From contig JAKZAP010000014.1 of the NCBI GenBank assembly GCA_023053575.1, positions 16,332,938 through 16,396,937 of the forward strand: a stretch of 64,000 bases of DNA, read 5' to 3'. Below the pieces are notes generated by a model, which ran no database searches, had not been told where the DNA came from, and saw only the letters and a list, made by a program, of their open reading frames with translations. Positions 22,549-34,907 of this stretch are shown here, piece by piece. Source of the DNA: Branchinecta lynchi. Taxonomy: Eukaryota; Arthropoda; Branchiopoda; Anostraca; Branchinectidae. A program made the translations under genes and the position numbers. Positions within the stretch are counted from its first letter, which is position 1. The number at the start of each line of letters is the position of its first letter.

Positions 22549-22972
22549 AGTACCAAGAACAAATAATCAGATAGAACCTCCGTCTCCTTACCTCTGTACT
22601 ATGACTATGCGGAGTCCAATATTTTCCCATACCTTTACCGCTGTGAACGAGCGGAGTTTAGTAGCCTCACCACATCACGTCTCGTTACCTCTACAATTAG
22701 GTATATCGCTTTGACACCATCTTGAGGACAAGTAGAAGACAAAGCTGCTTGGTTCTTTGGGCGTGATCAAGAGCGGGTCAGCGCGCGGAGTACGCCTCCT
22801 GCATTTTTGTTTCTCTGCGATGAGCAACGGCGAAGGCGGAAATAGAGTAGACGGGTAAACAGCTACAGTAAATACCTCTAGGGCCGCTCAGTTTTGTCGG
22901 GGTATTCATAGTCGCTGCATGGTACCAAAGACAGAGGTTCTATCTGATTATTTGTTCTTGATAGTACCCCAA
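22549..22972. repeat. Inverted repeat L, about 425 bp
   Basis: CAAGAACAAATAATCAGATA followed by GAACCTC on the left is matched by its complement at about 22931-22965. Arms are about 35 bp. The middle is unrelated and has no gene. A target duplication is not clear. Confidence 0.6.
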
Positions 22973-23785
22973 ATAAGGAAGTATCTTCGTGAATCGCATA
23001 ACAGTGGAGCACGCGGAACAGAGAAATAGTCGGAAATGGAACACACAGAAAAGCGGACCACGTGAAGTAGTAAGTAGTAATCCGTGGGAAGTCGTGAACA
23101 GGCGGCAGATAATAGCCTGCACAGTGCGTTCAAAGAAATTCACGTTTTGGCTTTTTACTAACATAAAACATAATTACCTGTTCAGCGAATTGGAACTGGG
23201 ATGATTCGGCGGAGCTTATCCTGCGAGAATCCAGGGAACGATTTCCAGTTCTAGCCGTAGGCTGGGCACTCCAGCGCCTCTGGTGTACATGAGACCAGAC
23301 AAACGGTCAGGCCTCGTAGAACCTGAAATTTCAGGAAAACGGTAAGGATGATTTGAGTTAGAACATTTTAGCAGTTTTTACACATGAAAAAGCGGGCCTT
23401 ACAAAAGTGAGTGCACTGAAAACTTCATTTCTGTTAATGTAAAACTTCACCCCTGATGCGAACACTCTGTCACAGTTTGGCCTGGGGTCCTTCCGGCGGG
23501 TTTGCGTTGTTAGTCAACATAACGTAACAGACAACTGCTTGCAGTTCACTGAAGCATAATACATTCCCTTCATACTTAGCCTGATATTTGAGGAGGTTCT
23601 GAGTCGCAAGCAGGCCTTGTACTGACGTAGATACCAAACTGGGGGGAGTCATTGCTCATTTGGCTTCTCTTCTAATCTTAATAACTGTACCTTTTAATTT
23701 TAAACCTAAAGTTCGGTGTTCATGAGCCCCTGAGCAAATGCGCACAGTATTGATAAATAAAGTAGGTTGTAGCCGTAGTTTGTTC
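22973..23785. other. No gene recognised
   Basis: Unique-looking DNA between two inverted-repeat elements. Confidence 0.35.
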
Positions 23786-24308
23786 GGGATCTACTAAATC
23801 CAGGAAGGAAAGGGAACGCGAGAAAAGCAGGAAGGCATACTAAAACCAGGAAGGGATACTAAAACCAGGAAGGGCATACTAAAACGAGGAAAGCTGTCGC
23901 CAGAATTCGCCGCACCGTCCCCTTCCTCTATTTAGTATTATTTGAGGGGTGGCAGCTTTTCAAATTCAAAAATTACCATCCCTTCCTCGTTTTAGTATCC
24001 TGCATGGTTAGGCATTAAGTTCAGTGAAGGGTTGGCAACTATGAAAATTGTAATTCAAATTTTCATTTCTCCTTCTGACGTAGGCGACTAAAATCCTCCG
24101 AGGCCATCGAGGGATCGGCAAGTGAGATATCTCAAGTCCACCATTTCTTTCCTCGTTTTAGGACCCCTCAAATAATACTAAATAGAGAAAGGGAACGGTG
24201 AGGAGAATTCTGGCGACAGCCTTCCTCGTTTTAGTATGCCCTTCCTCGTTTAGTATGCCCTTCCTGCTTTTCTCGCGTTCCCTTCCCTTCCTGGTTTTAG
24301 TAGATCCC
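23786..24308. mobile_element. Element F: long-TIR foldback with 9-bp duplication, Mutator-like
   Basis: AGTTTGTTC at 23777-23785 is repeated at 24309-24317. The element begins GGGATCTACTAAA and ends with the complement TTTAGTAGATCCC. Arms are long (about 23786-23950 and 24163-24308) and contain a small minisatellite of the unit GGAAGGGCATACTAAAAC, with one more unit on the left. Nine-base duplications plus long inverted ends are typical of MULEs. There is no transposase. Confidence 0.85.
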
Positions 24309-24344
24309 AGTTTGTTCAACTCTACATGTCCTGGGATATAGACC

Positions 24345-24630
24345 CCACGACGCCCCCCCCCCAGTGTTGTCGGTCAGTCGGTAAAAAAGCCAGTCGGTAA
24401 AACAAAACAGTCATTTTTTCTTGGAAACGGTCGACTTTTCTTACAAACAGTCGATTTTTCGAAAAACAGTCGATTCTTTCTCAAAAATCGTCGTTTTTCC
24501 TCAAAATCAGTCATTCAAAACAATCATTTTTTCTGCAAAAGCATTTGGTAAAAATTACCAGCAAGTCGGTAAATACCTTGCCCCCCCCCCCCCAAAAAAA
24601 AAAAAAAAAAAAAAAAAACATTTTGGCTAA
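24345..24630 (+). repeat. Repeat family D, copy 3
   Basis: CGACGCCCCCC start, then GTTGTCGGTCAGTCGGTAA, six or more ACAGTCGATTTTTC-type units, ACCAGCAAGTCGGTAAATAC and a poly-C run followed by about 24 A (24595-24618). Confidence 0.7.
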
Positions 24631-25510
24631 TAACGCCTCTGGTCGATCGCAGCAAGCGCCAATCAGTCAAGCGCCCTTTCAGGTGGACATGAAATACCGT
24701 CCGACAACTCAAGGGAAAAAGCGGAGTACAGAAGGAAAAAGAAAAGAAAAAAGAAACTACAGAAATATATACTTCTAAATATATACATTTCTGGCGAATG
24801 TTAAAAATCAAATTCGCTCTCGTTATTTTCGTTTCTGTGAACTCCTGGTGCGCCTCTCTCCTTGGACCCGAAATAGTAAAATCATCACTAATTACAACAT
24901 CACTGACCCACGTACACTCGGACAACTTATACAGAATTACAACAATAAGATTAAGCATCAATGGGAGAGCATTCTTATACAATAGGATAGTTTTTTTTAG
25001 ATAGGATAATGTTGCCGTAGTCTCTATGTTTGTCTGGTCTCCTTTTGTTATAGTATTTCCTTCTTCTTTTCTTTCTTTATTCTTAGTCCGTCTATGCCAT
25101 GTGTTTTTAGATGGGTGAAAAAATTAAATTATTATACACAAACTACACATAATACTAAAACTTATACCACGAATCGAGTTAGCATATGCTTTAGTGTGGT
25201 TGGTTTGGTACAGTGGACTGGTACTAGGAATTTTTCTTGTCTCTTATAGTACAGCTGAAGGTCAAACCTATCTTATTCACTATTACACCGCTGAGTTTTC
25301 TAAGATTCCCGAAAACCCGTCCGGCTTTTGTGTCGGAGATGGGGACAGAACAGACAGATGCTCGACAACCTGTCGACAACCATTACATTTCCCGTGTGGC
25401 AGTGTTACTTTGCAAGACAACTCCGCTAGCTGTAGGCTATATCTTCATAAGAGGGTTAAAAAAATAGAGGGTGGACTCTGGTCAAGCAAGGTTTCAAGAA
25501 CGCCTCGAGA
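24631..25510. other. No gene recognised
   Basis: AT-rich DNA. A GTG-initiated frame at 25194-25541 begins with a hydrophobic stretch but has no ATG and runs into a transposon end, so it is not called. Confidence 0.35.
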
Positions 25511-25550
25511 CAGGGCCGTATCCAGGGGGGGGGAGGGGTAGGGGGTCGCT
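25511..25550 (+). mobile_element. Left end of an E element
   Basis: CAGGGCCGTATCCAGG plus a poly-G run matches the left terminus of 38506-38659. No right end nearby. Confidence 0.6.
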
Positions 25551-26115
25551 TATGGGGCAGGACTCGAATGTGCTCGTCTCAAAATCCGAAGGAGTACGTA
25601 GTCAGAGTAAACGACTCGGCCCGGCAAATTTTAAATCACACTGACATCTCCAGACCAAGTAAAGAGATTAGCTAAGCGGTAATCTTATTTCTTTTATTAT
25701 ATTATGTATAGGTCATATTAAGTGTTAAAAAAAGAGGGTCCGGGCCTGACTCGGTGTCGAGGATATTCATGTATAGTATCCGTCTCGTCTCAAGAGATAC
25801 CTGCTGGAGCATTCGGGGAAATAAGTAAAAGCCCACTTCGACAAGAGTCGATATCCCCTCAGTTAAATTTGAGAACTATAAATAGAAAACATAATACCGA
25901 CAGTATACCGTTCGAAGCTGTTGTTGACTGACGCAACCCCACCTCGTGTGATTGAATAATATGTGTACCAAAATGGCTCTCAAGAGGAAATTGTCTGGGG
26001 GTTGTAAACAAAGCCATTCTTCTAATGACCTTGGATGGATGGAATTCCAAAACAACCGTGCTTATCACAACTTCTTCTCACGTATCTGCAGATGCAGTTA
26101 CAGCATTGCTGCGGG
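25551..26115. other. No gene recognised
   Basis: Unique-looking DNA before the palindromic element K. Confidence 0.35.
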
Positions 26116-26117
26116 TA

Positions 26118-26583
26118 CACTGTAAAAAGTCTCTCCTTTATCGGACTTTAGTAGTTGTGCGTCATCGATTTCGGACATTTTTATTACTAATTCGGAGCAT
26201 TAAAATCCGAAATCGGAGTTTTATAATCCAATGCAAGATAAAATAGAATGCAAAATACTGCAGTATACACTGTACAAAGTTTATCCGAATAAGGATGCAG
26301 TATTTGCTACTGGGATTAATCTTATCTCTATTGGGGGGACAAGATTAATCCGAATTAGGGGTAATCTTATCTCAATAAAGATAAAATTAATCCTAGTAAC
26401 AAATACTCCAAGATTTTTTTTTTACAGTGTACTCTGCAGTATTTTGCATTCTAGCGTTTTAATCCTGCATCGGATTAAAACTCACCAAATTGGGATTTTA
26501 ATGCTCCAAATTAGGAATAAAAATGTCCGAAATCGGTGACGCGCAACTGCCAAAGTCCGAGAAAGGAGGGACTTTCTGCTGTG
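26118..26583. mobile_element. Element K: palindromic MITE with TA flanks
   Basis: Left CACTGTAAAAAGTC pairs with right GACTTTCTGCTGTG. Further in, TCGGACTTTAGTAGTTG-type and ATTTCGGACATTTTTATT arms pair almost throughout, and an inner pair (GGGATTAATCTTATCT) folds again. TA lies on both sides (26116-26117, 26584-26585). No coding sequence. Confidence 0.7.
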
Positions 26584-27034
26584 TAGTGTTCCAACAACAG
26601 AATGGAACAGTTATTAGCCTAAATGTCATCCACTGCACAAGGAAACACTGGGAAACATTAATCCTTTTTCCATCAATCGACATCAACTCTCTCGCTCTTT
26701 TTTTGTACTAATCAGTCGTGTCGTGGCCGTCAGTGTTGCCACTGGCAGTAAAATTTTAATAGTTTTAGTTGGATACAAAAATCTAGTAAATATAGAGGAT
26801 CTAGTAAAGTTCATTTTAATCTAGTAAGAAATCCCGATTTCTAGTAAAAAAAAAAAAAAATGGCCCAGTTTTCACAAATTCTGAGGAAATGTACAGAGAT
26901 ATTAGGATCTACCCTTGCTCCTAACTCTCTGCAGTTAGGCCTCATACACATGCAGAGGCCAAAGTGAGTTCAGGAACATTTAGGATCAGAGCTCTTTGAC
27001 CATTGTGCTAGGTCTTCAGTCCCTGATGAAAACG
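26584..27034. other. No gene; TCTAGTAAA words
   Basis: TCTAGTAAA recurs at about 26782-26850 and again near 27431, on either side of a D repeat. A run of 14 A is at 26848-26861. Confidence 0.35.
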
Positions 27035-27195
27035 AACGAACCAACTGTTTTCAGAGGAATTGACTGTTTTTAAGAGACTTTGACCTGTTTAAAGACAAAA
27101 TTTACTATCTTTAGAAGAATCGCGGCGCTTCGTGCCAATTCATATTTTCTTTGCCGACAATATTATGAGGGGGCGCGCCCCTCATTTGTGACGTA
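27035..27195 (-). repeat. Repeat family D, copy 4 (reverse)
   Basis: Units of ACTGTTTTTAAGAG type, then ATCGCGGCGCTTCGTGCC, GCCGACAATATTATGAGG and a GGGGGCGCGCCCCTC palindrome followed by ATTTGTGACG, as at the G/C end of copy 1. Confidence 0.6.
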
Positions 27196-28020
27196 TCTGC
27201 TCTTTATAACCAAGTCCGTGGTCGGATAAAATTTTTGATGCTATCTTTATGAATCAGAAGTATGACTCAAAATCACAGCCTCAAGATTTCACTGTATTTC
27301 GATGTATTTCTTTATTGTTGAAATGTCGTATAGGTTTCCTAAGTTAATGCAACTGTCGCGGCGACAGCCGCGAAAACAAATTTCGAGTTAGTAAGTTTTA
27401 TTAGAATCTAATAAAACAAAATCTCCGGAGTCTAGTAAACTTAATTTTGGTCGGGTGGCGTCGCCGTGGCCTTCGAAAAACAAGTCGAAAATAAGCCACC
27501 CACTTTTTTGCCCTTTTTTTTAAAAAAGCAACCTGAAGAGGGACAGCAAGAGACGGTCTTCACGTTAAATACGAATTCATAACTTTTATTTAATGTGAGG
27601 CGGTCGTGAAGGTTGCGTAAAAAAAACAAAAAACGGGGGCCTCATATCTTGAACTTACATACCCGGTTTCGGGTTTTTAATGATCCGAGGTAGAGATATA
27701 CAACAGAAAAGAACATTTGTAATACAAAAAATAACGCTAACAAATAATCCAGTCACCAAGTCAGTTACAAATAGGTACGTCATTCGCCAACGACGTAAGC
27801 AGTTTTGGTGAAAATCTGATCAGATTCGGGAGCAAAGCAAGCTATAGAAAAAGACGGAATAATACAGCAATGAAAATATTCAAAGGTAAAATCAACTAAA
27901 ATCCCAAAATTAGCAAAACATTCTCTAGTCAAATTTTCTGCGTGTTAGCATCACAGAATTAGGCGCGGTTTTGACCAGTCGCTGTTGTTGATCGCTGCTA
28001 TTTTTGCATGGCGCGGGTGG
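27196..28020. other. No gene recognised
   Basis: AT-rich. TTTTTGCATGGCGC occurs just left of the next element (28001) and again just right of it (28983). Confidence 0.35.
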
Positions 28021-28955
28021 TTTTTGGGATCCCAAAAGTTGCGGGATACCTATGCCATCTCAAAGTTGTCCGTCTGTCCTTCCGTCCATCCGTCTGTGCG
28101 CACTATAAATCTCGAAGGGAATGAGATATTTTAATGAAACTTGGTGTGAGCATTCTTTGGGTCAAGAGTAAGGCCGAGTTCGTAGATGGGCTCTTTAGCC
28201 CTTCATTTAGGGGTGAGGGAGGGGGTTTAAATTAAGGGGAAAATGAAATATTTTCAAACAGATAACGTGATAGTCGATTATGGGGCAAGAAGACATGCTG
28301 AACACGACGGTGAAAACTATTTTGTCATCGGATAAGTAGTTCGCCCGGAATCTGGCCAAAACCGGAAAGTTTGTAAAAAGTAAAAGTTTTATTTGAAGTT
28401 GATCAGACTTTCGAATTAGGGGTAAGAAGACATTGCTGAACACGGTGTTGAAAACAATTTTCTCGCCGGGCAAGTAGTTCGCCCGGAATTCGGCCAGAAC
28501 CAGAAAGTTTGTTAAAAATAAAAGTTTTATTTGAAGTTGATTAGATGTTCCATTTAGGGGTAAGAAGACATGCTGGACACTTATTTGAAAAACATTTTCT
28601 ACCCGGACAACTTGTTCGCCCGGAGTCGGGCCAAAACCGAAAATTTTGTTTAAAGCAAAAGTTTATCTGAAGTTGATTAGATGACAGACTAAGGGGTAAG
28701 AAGGGACGCCGAATCTGTATATGACAATCTTTTTTTACCGGGACATATAGTTCGTTTGGAATCTTGTTGAAACCGAATTTTTTTATAAGTTAAAAATTTA
28801 CCTGAAGTTGATTACATGTTATTTATACGGATAAGGAGATACGCTGAATTCGTCTCTGAACTTTATTTTTTTCTGGACAAGTATGGTAGTTCGTTCGCAA
28901 TTGTCTGGATCAAATATTAGATTTTTGGGAGCCCATCGAAACACTTTAGTCTTGT
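28021..28955 (-). mobile_element. Family C element C3, complete, reverse
   Basis: Left end TTTTTGGGATCCCAAAA with GTCCGTCTGTCCTTCCGTCC inside; right end CCATCGAAACACTTTAGTCT followed by TGT, the complement of the ACAAGA start. Five tandem units in between contain the complement of the CCGGATTCCGGGCGAACTA phrase. An A precedes the element in its own orientation. Confidence 0.8.
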
Positions 28956-29330
28956 TGCTTTCGCGGTCTTAACTGTCGCGGTTTTTGCATGGCGCTGTCT
29001 TTGTGTTCGAGGTTATGACCGTCGAGGCTTTCACCTTTTCGATGTTTTGGCGTGGAATATTTTTTGTTTTTGCGGTTTTACCAGGGAATTAGCTATTAAA
29101 GAGTGAAGCGCATGAAGTCCTTCCAACTCGCTCGACCACTAATTCATCGTCCAATTCTTCAAAATATGGTGGATGATTAAGCAGAAATGTTAAAAGACGT
29201 GAAAACAAGTTATTGAAAGAAATATGCCAATATTTAATTATGTTTTTTTTTTTTTTTTATTGAGACAACAGACAGATATCTGTCTTTATATTTGAGTCTT
29301 ATGCTAGGGGGATTTTGCTCTCGCCCAGCC
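28956..29330. other. No gene recognised
   Basis: Unique-looking DNA with a run of about 18 T near 29241-29258. Confidence 0.35.
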
Positions 29331-29810
29331 GTGTACTTCCGAATCCTGCCACCAGATCTTACCAAGGTCGTACCAGTTTGACTTAAATGTTTCCGAATTG
29401 ACTCCTACAATTCTATTGAAAGAAGTTCATCTCAAGGATGTGTAGGGTAAGAGATGTGGTGAATTCCTGCTGTCTAATACAGGCAAGAGATGATACACTC
29501 ATTGCTTCACCCCGTTAATTGAAACAAAAATTCCTTTTGTGTGTTGATATTTCCCCCCCCCCCAAACATCTCAGCTCTGTGAGACGTCCTAATCCTGCCA
29601 CCAGACCTTACCACAGTCTTGCCGGTTTGACTAACATGCTACCGATTTGACTCCTACAAGTTCATAATATCAAGAATCTGTAAGGTAAGAAATGTGGTGT
29701 ATTCCTGGTGTCTAATAGAGGTTACCAGTATATATTAATATAATTAATTATATATTTTTATGGAATATACTGACCCCGTTAACTGAAAAAAAAAAATCCT
29801 TTAAGGCGTT
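29331..29810. repeat. Direct tandem duplication, about 249-bp unit
   Basis: AATCCTGCCACCAGATCTTA at 29341 and AATCCTGCCACCAGACCTTA at 29590. The units also share GATTTGACTCCTACAA-type and GTAAGAAATGTGGTG-type phrases and a CCCCGTTAA end. A partial third copy (CCCAAAACATCTCAGATCTG) lies at about 30301. Confidence 0.7.
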
Positions 29811-32035
29811 TTATTGTATCGCCAGCTCCCTTATGGAATTGTAAGCTTCTAAAACGCCTTTCATCGTTGCTTCGTTTCGAATATACGACTTTTTAGCGGT
29901 TTTTAGGGCCGCACCAAATTTTGCGAGTCACTAAAAGCAAATTCGCCGAGAGCTTCAAAGCCCACCGACAACTCTTTCACGCACAAGGACAATATGATAA
30001 GCTTCAATTTTTTGTTTCTCGTTCTGAAAGGCATGGTAGGCCGTCAAGTCTGTCTTCTGTTTTAGAATTCTTTCCTTTTGTTTGATTTCGAACTTTTTAA
30101 CCACAGCTCATTTAGTTATCAAATCTTTTGCGTCCACCCGCCCCGTCGGAGAGCGGGAAGGCTGGGCAGAGTCGGCAAGCGCTAACAAGAAAATCTTTAA
30201 TTTCGAAAGTACTAATGTTATCGAAAAACGAAATTTCTGAGCTATTTCATCATGGAAAGATCATTTTTGGTATTATGCTTTTAGTATGTTTGATATTTTC
30301 CCCAAAACATCTCAGATCTGTGATAGGCCGACAGCGCAGTGAGCTCCTCCCATTTAGATGGATGACGAGTCGCCGGTATTGCAGGGAAAGGAAATTTCAA
30401 AACATTGAAACATTTTACATCAGTGATTCTCCCGAGCCAGTAGGTTTTTGCATCCTCTTACAACAAGTGTCTTAAAGTGGAAACAATAGCCTGAGAAAGT
30501 TTGGATATAACAACAGAGAAGGAGTGTCACAAGGTAAGCTTTCTTTACGAAATAAACCGAATAGACTACCAATACAACCATTTAACACAGTTGAAAAGAC
30601 AGAAACAAAACTCAGGTTTCTCGATAAAAACAAGGACGAATCGACAGATTCTTGCTGTTCAGCCTGTTTCTTACGTCGCTAGAGCCCAGCTCTCAAGGGG
30701 TATCCCCTATTTGGCAGGGTTAAAGTGTTGGTCTCCTAAGATTCTTATCGCTCCTACTGATGACCATAGGTAGAGGGTAGCCAAAGGGATTACAGCATTG
30801 TAATTTCAAGATCGTTTGCTTCGCTTCTGCTCTCCTCGGTAGCCTACCCTAGTGGGGTTGACAGTAAAATCATTGGAGTGGCTTGACGGACGGATAAGGT
30901 CATAAGGGAGTCGCAAAATGTTAGTAAACCTGCAAAGGCCTGCCACAGAACGGTGTTAGGATGCACTGGTTGGGGATGCTAGAACTAATCAATATTATTT
31001 TTATATACCTTATTTTTATCCGCAAAACTGGCGGAATAATAAGTGTACGTCTGACCAATTATTATACCATACTTTCACACATTCAGTTCATGTACAAAAA
31101 TTACAAGAAATGAAAAAGACACAGATTAACACGAAGTTAAATCTTTGGCCAAAATACAGTAAATCAATCAATCAACGGAACGCATCGTAAAAAGTGAGAT
31201 TTAGCATATATTGAAAAATTGAACAAAATTTCTGTTTCCTGTCCTAAACATAAATGTTTATTTAAATCATATTTTCCAGCATTTATTGTTATTATTATTT
31301 ATATTCATTTAAAATAGGATACAACCAACTAGGGTCAACAAAATCACAAATAAGTAACAAACACTGATATAAATATAACTAAAAATAAAATTTCAGCAAA
31401 TCAACCTGGAGAGAACCTACGATAAAGCAGGGTACCCACGACAGCCAAATTGGCAAACTCAGCCGCATGTGGGAATTCGCCACCACCAGAAGGAGGGGAT
31501 TCTCAGCGCGCAAAATTCGGGTCTTAAGTGATAGAGCAGATGCCCGCCTCACTTCACCAAAAGATGGAAGACCTTCACCAACAAACATACCTGAAGTACT
31601 ACAATTCCAAGAGAACCCATGAGAGAATTGTTGTATAGGACCCGGAAAGCACTATCACGCTTCAGGGTAAGCCTGTTCACGAGGCTTACCATTAAAAGAT
31701 CTAGATTTAAATTTAGAATCTTGAAGTCCAATAGCTGTTGTAAGCGATGGGTTGGTCACTTAAGTTGTTTGCGAACGTACAGTACCCCGTACATTTTTGT
31801 TCGGCGTGGAGCCAGTTGACTCAGCGGCATCGAGGCGGCCACAGTTACCGAACTAAACTTGTCGGCCTTTTAACGGCCTAACGCTTTCTTTCAGCGACTA
31901 AACAATCACATTGTACACGCGCCATAGAGAAACAAACATGCCTGTCTCATAATAACTGAATAATTTGAAAAAAAATCATTCTTATTTATATTCTTTCCTT
32001 TATCCGTAAATAGGTTGTTTTATTTTGAGTGTTAC
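29811..32035. other. 2.2 kb without a recognised gene
   Basis: Includes the partial repeat at about 30301 and otherwise unique-looking DNA. Frames at 30128-30475 and 31619-31819 have no family resemblance. Confidence 0.35.
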
Positions 32036-32043
32036 GGATGACG
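32036..32043. repeat. Target-site duplication of A2, left
   Basis: GGATGACG is repeated at 36554-36561, directly outside the inverted ends. Confidence 0.9.
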
Positions 32044-32083
32044 CGAGGGGTTGCTCACTCTCCGCCACCGGTGTACACCTCGA

Positions 32084-32433
32084 CACGGCACCGACACGGC
32101 ACCGGCACGGCACCGCGGCACCGGCACGGCACCGGCACGGCACCGCGGCACCGGCACGGCACCGGCACGGCACCGCGGCACCGGCACGGCACCGGCACGG
32201 CACCGCGGCACCGGCACGGCACCGCGGCACCGGCACGGCAAAGGCACGGCAACGGCGCAACACCGCGGCACCAGCTCGGCACCGGCACGGCACCGCACGG
32301 CACCGGCACGGCACCGCACGGCACCGGCACGGCACCGCACGGCACCGGCACGGCACCGCACGGCACCGGCACGGCACCGCACGGCACCGGCACGGCACCG
32401 CACGGCACCGGCACGGCACCGCACGGCACCGGC
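32084..32433. repeat. Left GGCACCG minisatellite of A2
   Basis: About 350 bp, nearly twice the A1 array, with regular higher-order units: first CCGCGGCACCGGCACGGCA periods, then GCACGGCACCGGCACGGCAC periods. This suggests recent expansion. Confidence 0.9.
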
Positions 32434-34068
32434 GACAATTTTTCCGGCCACGGACAAATTTTCTGTAGATTACTTTTCGCCATCTGGTATCTGGTATCTG
32501 GCGCCCAATAACGAAGGTACTTGGATGAAAGCTTTATTGAAAACATGCAACCGAAGAAGAAGCTGAACTAGATATGAGGAGATGCTGTTGACCAAATGCG
32601 CAAAGTGGTCAACCATGGTTTGGTACTGGTGCTTGGCGATACTTGGCTTTTTCGATATATCGATATTTTCACTTTCGATATTAGATAATCGATATATCGA
32701 TATTTCCGCTTTCGATATTCAACAATCGATATATCGATATTTTCACTTTCGATATTCGATAATCGATATTGATATTTGCTTACCATGCTTCGTTTCGCCA
32801 AAATCTAAGAACCAAATTTTCATTAAATAGCATCTTGGATCATTTCAAACTCAGAATAAATGAGAAATGAATTAGGGAAAACATATTGTCCAATTTCGGA
32901 TATATAAGTGTAGGTTAGTTCGGATTATTTACAATAATTACGATGAACAAATATCGTTTTCGATAGCGATATTTACGTTTCGATATCGATATTTGGTGCG
33001 ATATATCGATCGATCGATATCCGATATATCGCATACTGGATCATCTCGAACTCCGGATGAATAAGAAAGGAATTGCGGAATACACATTGCTCCAATTTCG
33101 TATATATAAGTGTGGGTTATGTTGGATTAATTGCAATCTTTACGAATGAACAAATATCGTTATCGATATCGATATTTACTTTCGATATCGATATTTTGTC
33201 CGATACATGGATATATCGATATCGGTATCGAATATCGCCCAAAACTTGAGTCAGCTTCAGTATATTTTGCTTCTGGTGAAGGTAATTCAGTGGCGACCAA
33301 TCTTTTTTTTATATTTGTAGAGTGTGCTAAGAATGATACTTGGCAGGCATATTTAACTTGGAAAAAGTCAATTTCCCCATCAGACACTCTGGGAGTGCAA
33401 TAGAGGTATGCTTATTTGAACGTTCGTGCTTCGAACTTTGCCATTTTCATTCACTTGCTGTGGCTAAATATATGTACCAGTTAGCCTAAGTAGGTAGTCA
33501 AGGAAGGAAAAGATTGGTTCATAAATTCTTTTATAGAGCCAACCACATTCCTTAAAGTACTCATCATAACCACAAAGTACAGAAAATACTTTGGAGCAAA
33601 ACATATATTTTCATGATCCCCATGAGCCCATGATTATTTGTGAAACAAGGGTTTTGCTTCAAAATGAATTTCCAGCTCCCTTAAAGGACCCCTCGCACTA
33701 ATCACTCTTCAACTTACAGTATTTAAAAGTATTTGAATACTTTAACTATGCTGTGCTTTCAATAAATAACTAACTGTTTTGGCTGTTTTAAGCCTTTTCC
33801 GAGACCCGTTGACTTCTAGCGAAACAGGGAAACAATTTGCATAACCGATTTTCCTGATGGAAAAAATTCTCGCAGACAACCGTCGCGCAACCGTCTCGAA
33901 CCGTCGACAGCGTGATACACATCGAAGGTAGCAAAACACGGCAAGTGAGAAAATCAGCGAGGTTTTGTTAGAGGGGTTAGAATGTACCGCACGAAACGTG
34001 GATCTCCGGGTTTAGAAATATATGTAATGATTACGGAAGTAGGTTGCATTAGTATTACAGGTTGCATA

Positions 34069-34907
34069 TTATAGGTTGATTTCTAGCGATCCCGCGAGTT
34101 CGGCATACTTCCTGATGTCCTAGGGCGATGAAACTTGGCAGGTATGTCAGGGATCCGAACAGATTGACTTGAGAACAGCCGTTTCCCCGACCCGACCATC
34201 GTGGGGGGAGTGGGTGGATGGGGGGTCCGGAATCTAGTGGCGTGCATAACTTTTGAACGGGTGATCGGATTTGAATGAAACTTGTCTGGTGAGCTATCGC
34301 CTCGGACGTTCAGTGTCACGTCCCGGTCGGGTCCGATACCTGTGGGGATGGGGGGGGGGGGGGGTGGTGGAAAACTCAAGAAACTATAAAAGCAGAGGGA
34401 TTGGGACGAAACTTAATGGATGGAACAAGCATTAGGCCTAGATGAAAATGACGGAACCAGATGGTTTCGGGGCACTGTGGGGGGAGTTGGAGGGGGTTTC
34501 CTGGAATTCCGGTAGTCGTGAGTTAGAATAGTTCCAGATGTAAAACGACAACGAAACTTTGCAGGCATATTAGTGACCCGAATTATCTAGACTTAAGAAC
34601 CTGACACAACATACCCCCGGAAACTTCCGTTCCTAGATCCGAGCATTTTTCGGGGAGCAAGAGAAGAGAAATATGGAAATTGACTTCTATAAATTGCGAA
34701 CGAGTGGTCAGATTCGAGTGAAACTTCATGGGTGGTACGAATCGACGGCCTCGACATGTAAAACATGCGTTCGAACCACATGCGACCACGATTAGGGGAA
34801 TTGGGGGTGGGGGGACTTTTGACATGCACAAAAAACAAACGGATGGACCGAATGAGATGCAAATTCGACAGTGCCGAGTTTATGCGGCCTAGATTTGTTA
34901 TTTGGCG
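34069..34907 (-). mobile_element. Family B core fragment inside A2, reverse
   Basis: Begins near GATCCCGCGAGTTCGGC and contains 'GATGAAACTTGGCAGG', 'AACTTTTGAACGGGTGATCG' and a poly-G run (34350-34363). Neither B terminus is present. The same GATCCCGCGAG boundary starts the reverse copy at 43864. Confidence 0.7.

Noticed and set aside
24524..24982. 152-codon minus-strand frame
   Set aside because: It runs through a poly-T/poly-G stretch of a D repeat (long F and G runs) and has no domain.
25194..25541. 115-codon frame with a hydrophobic N-terminus and several Cys
   Set aside because: Starts with GTG, has no ATG or splice context, and its end lies in the terminus of an E element.
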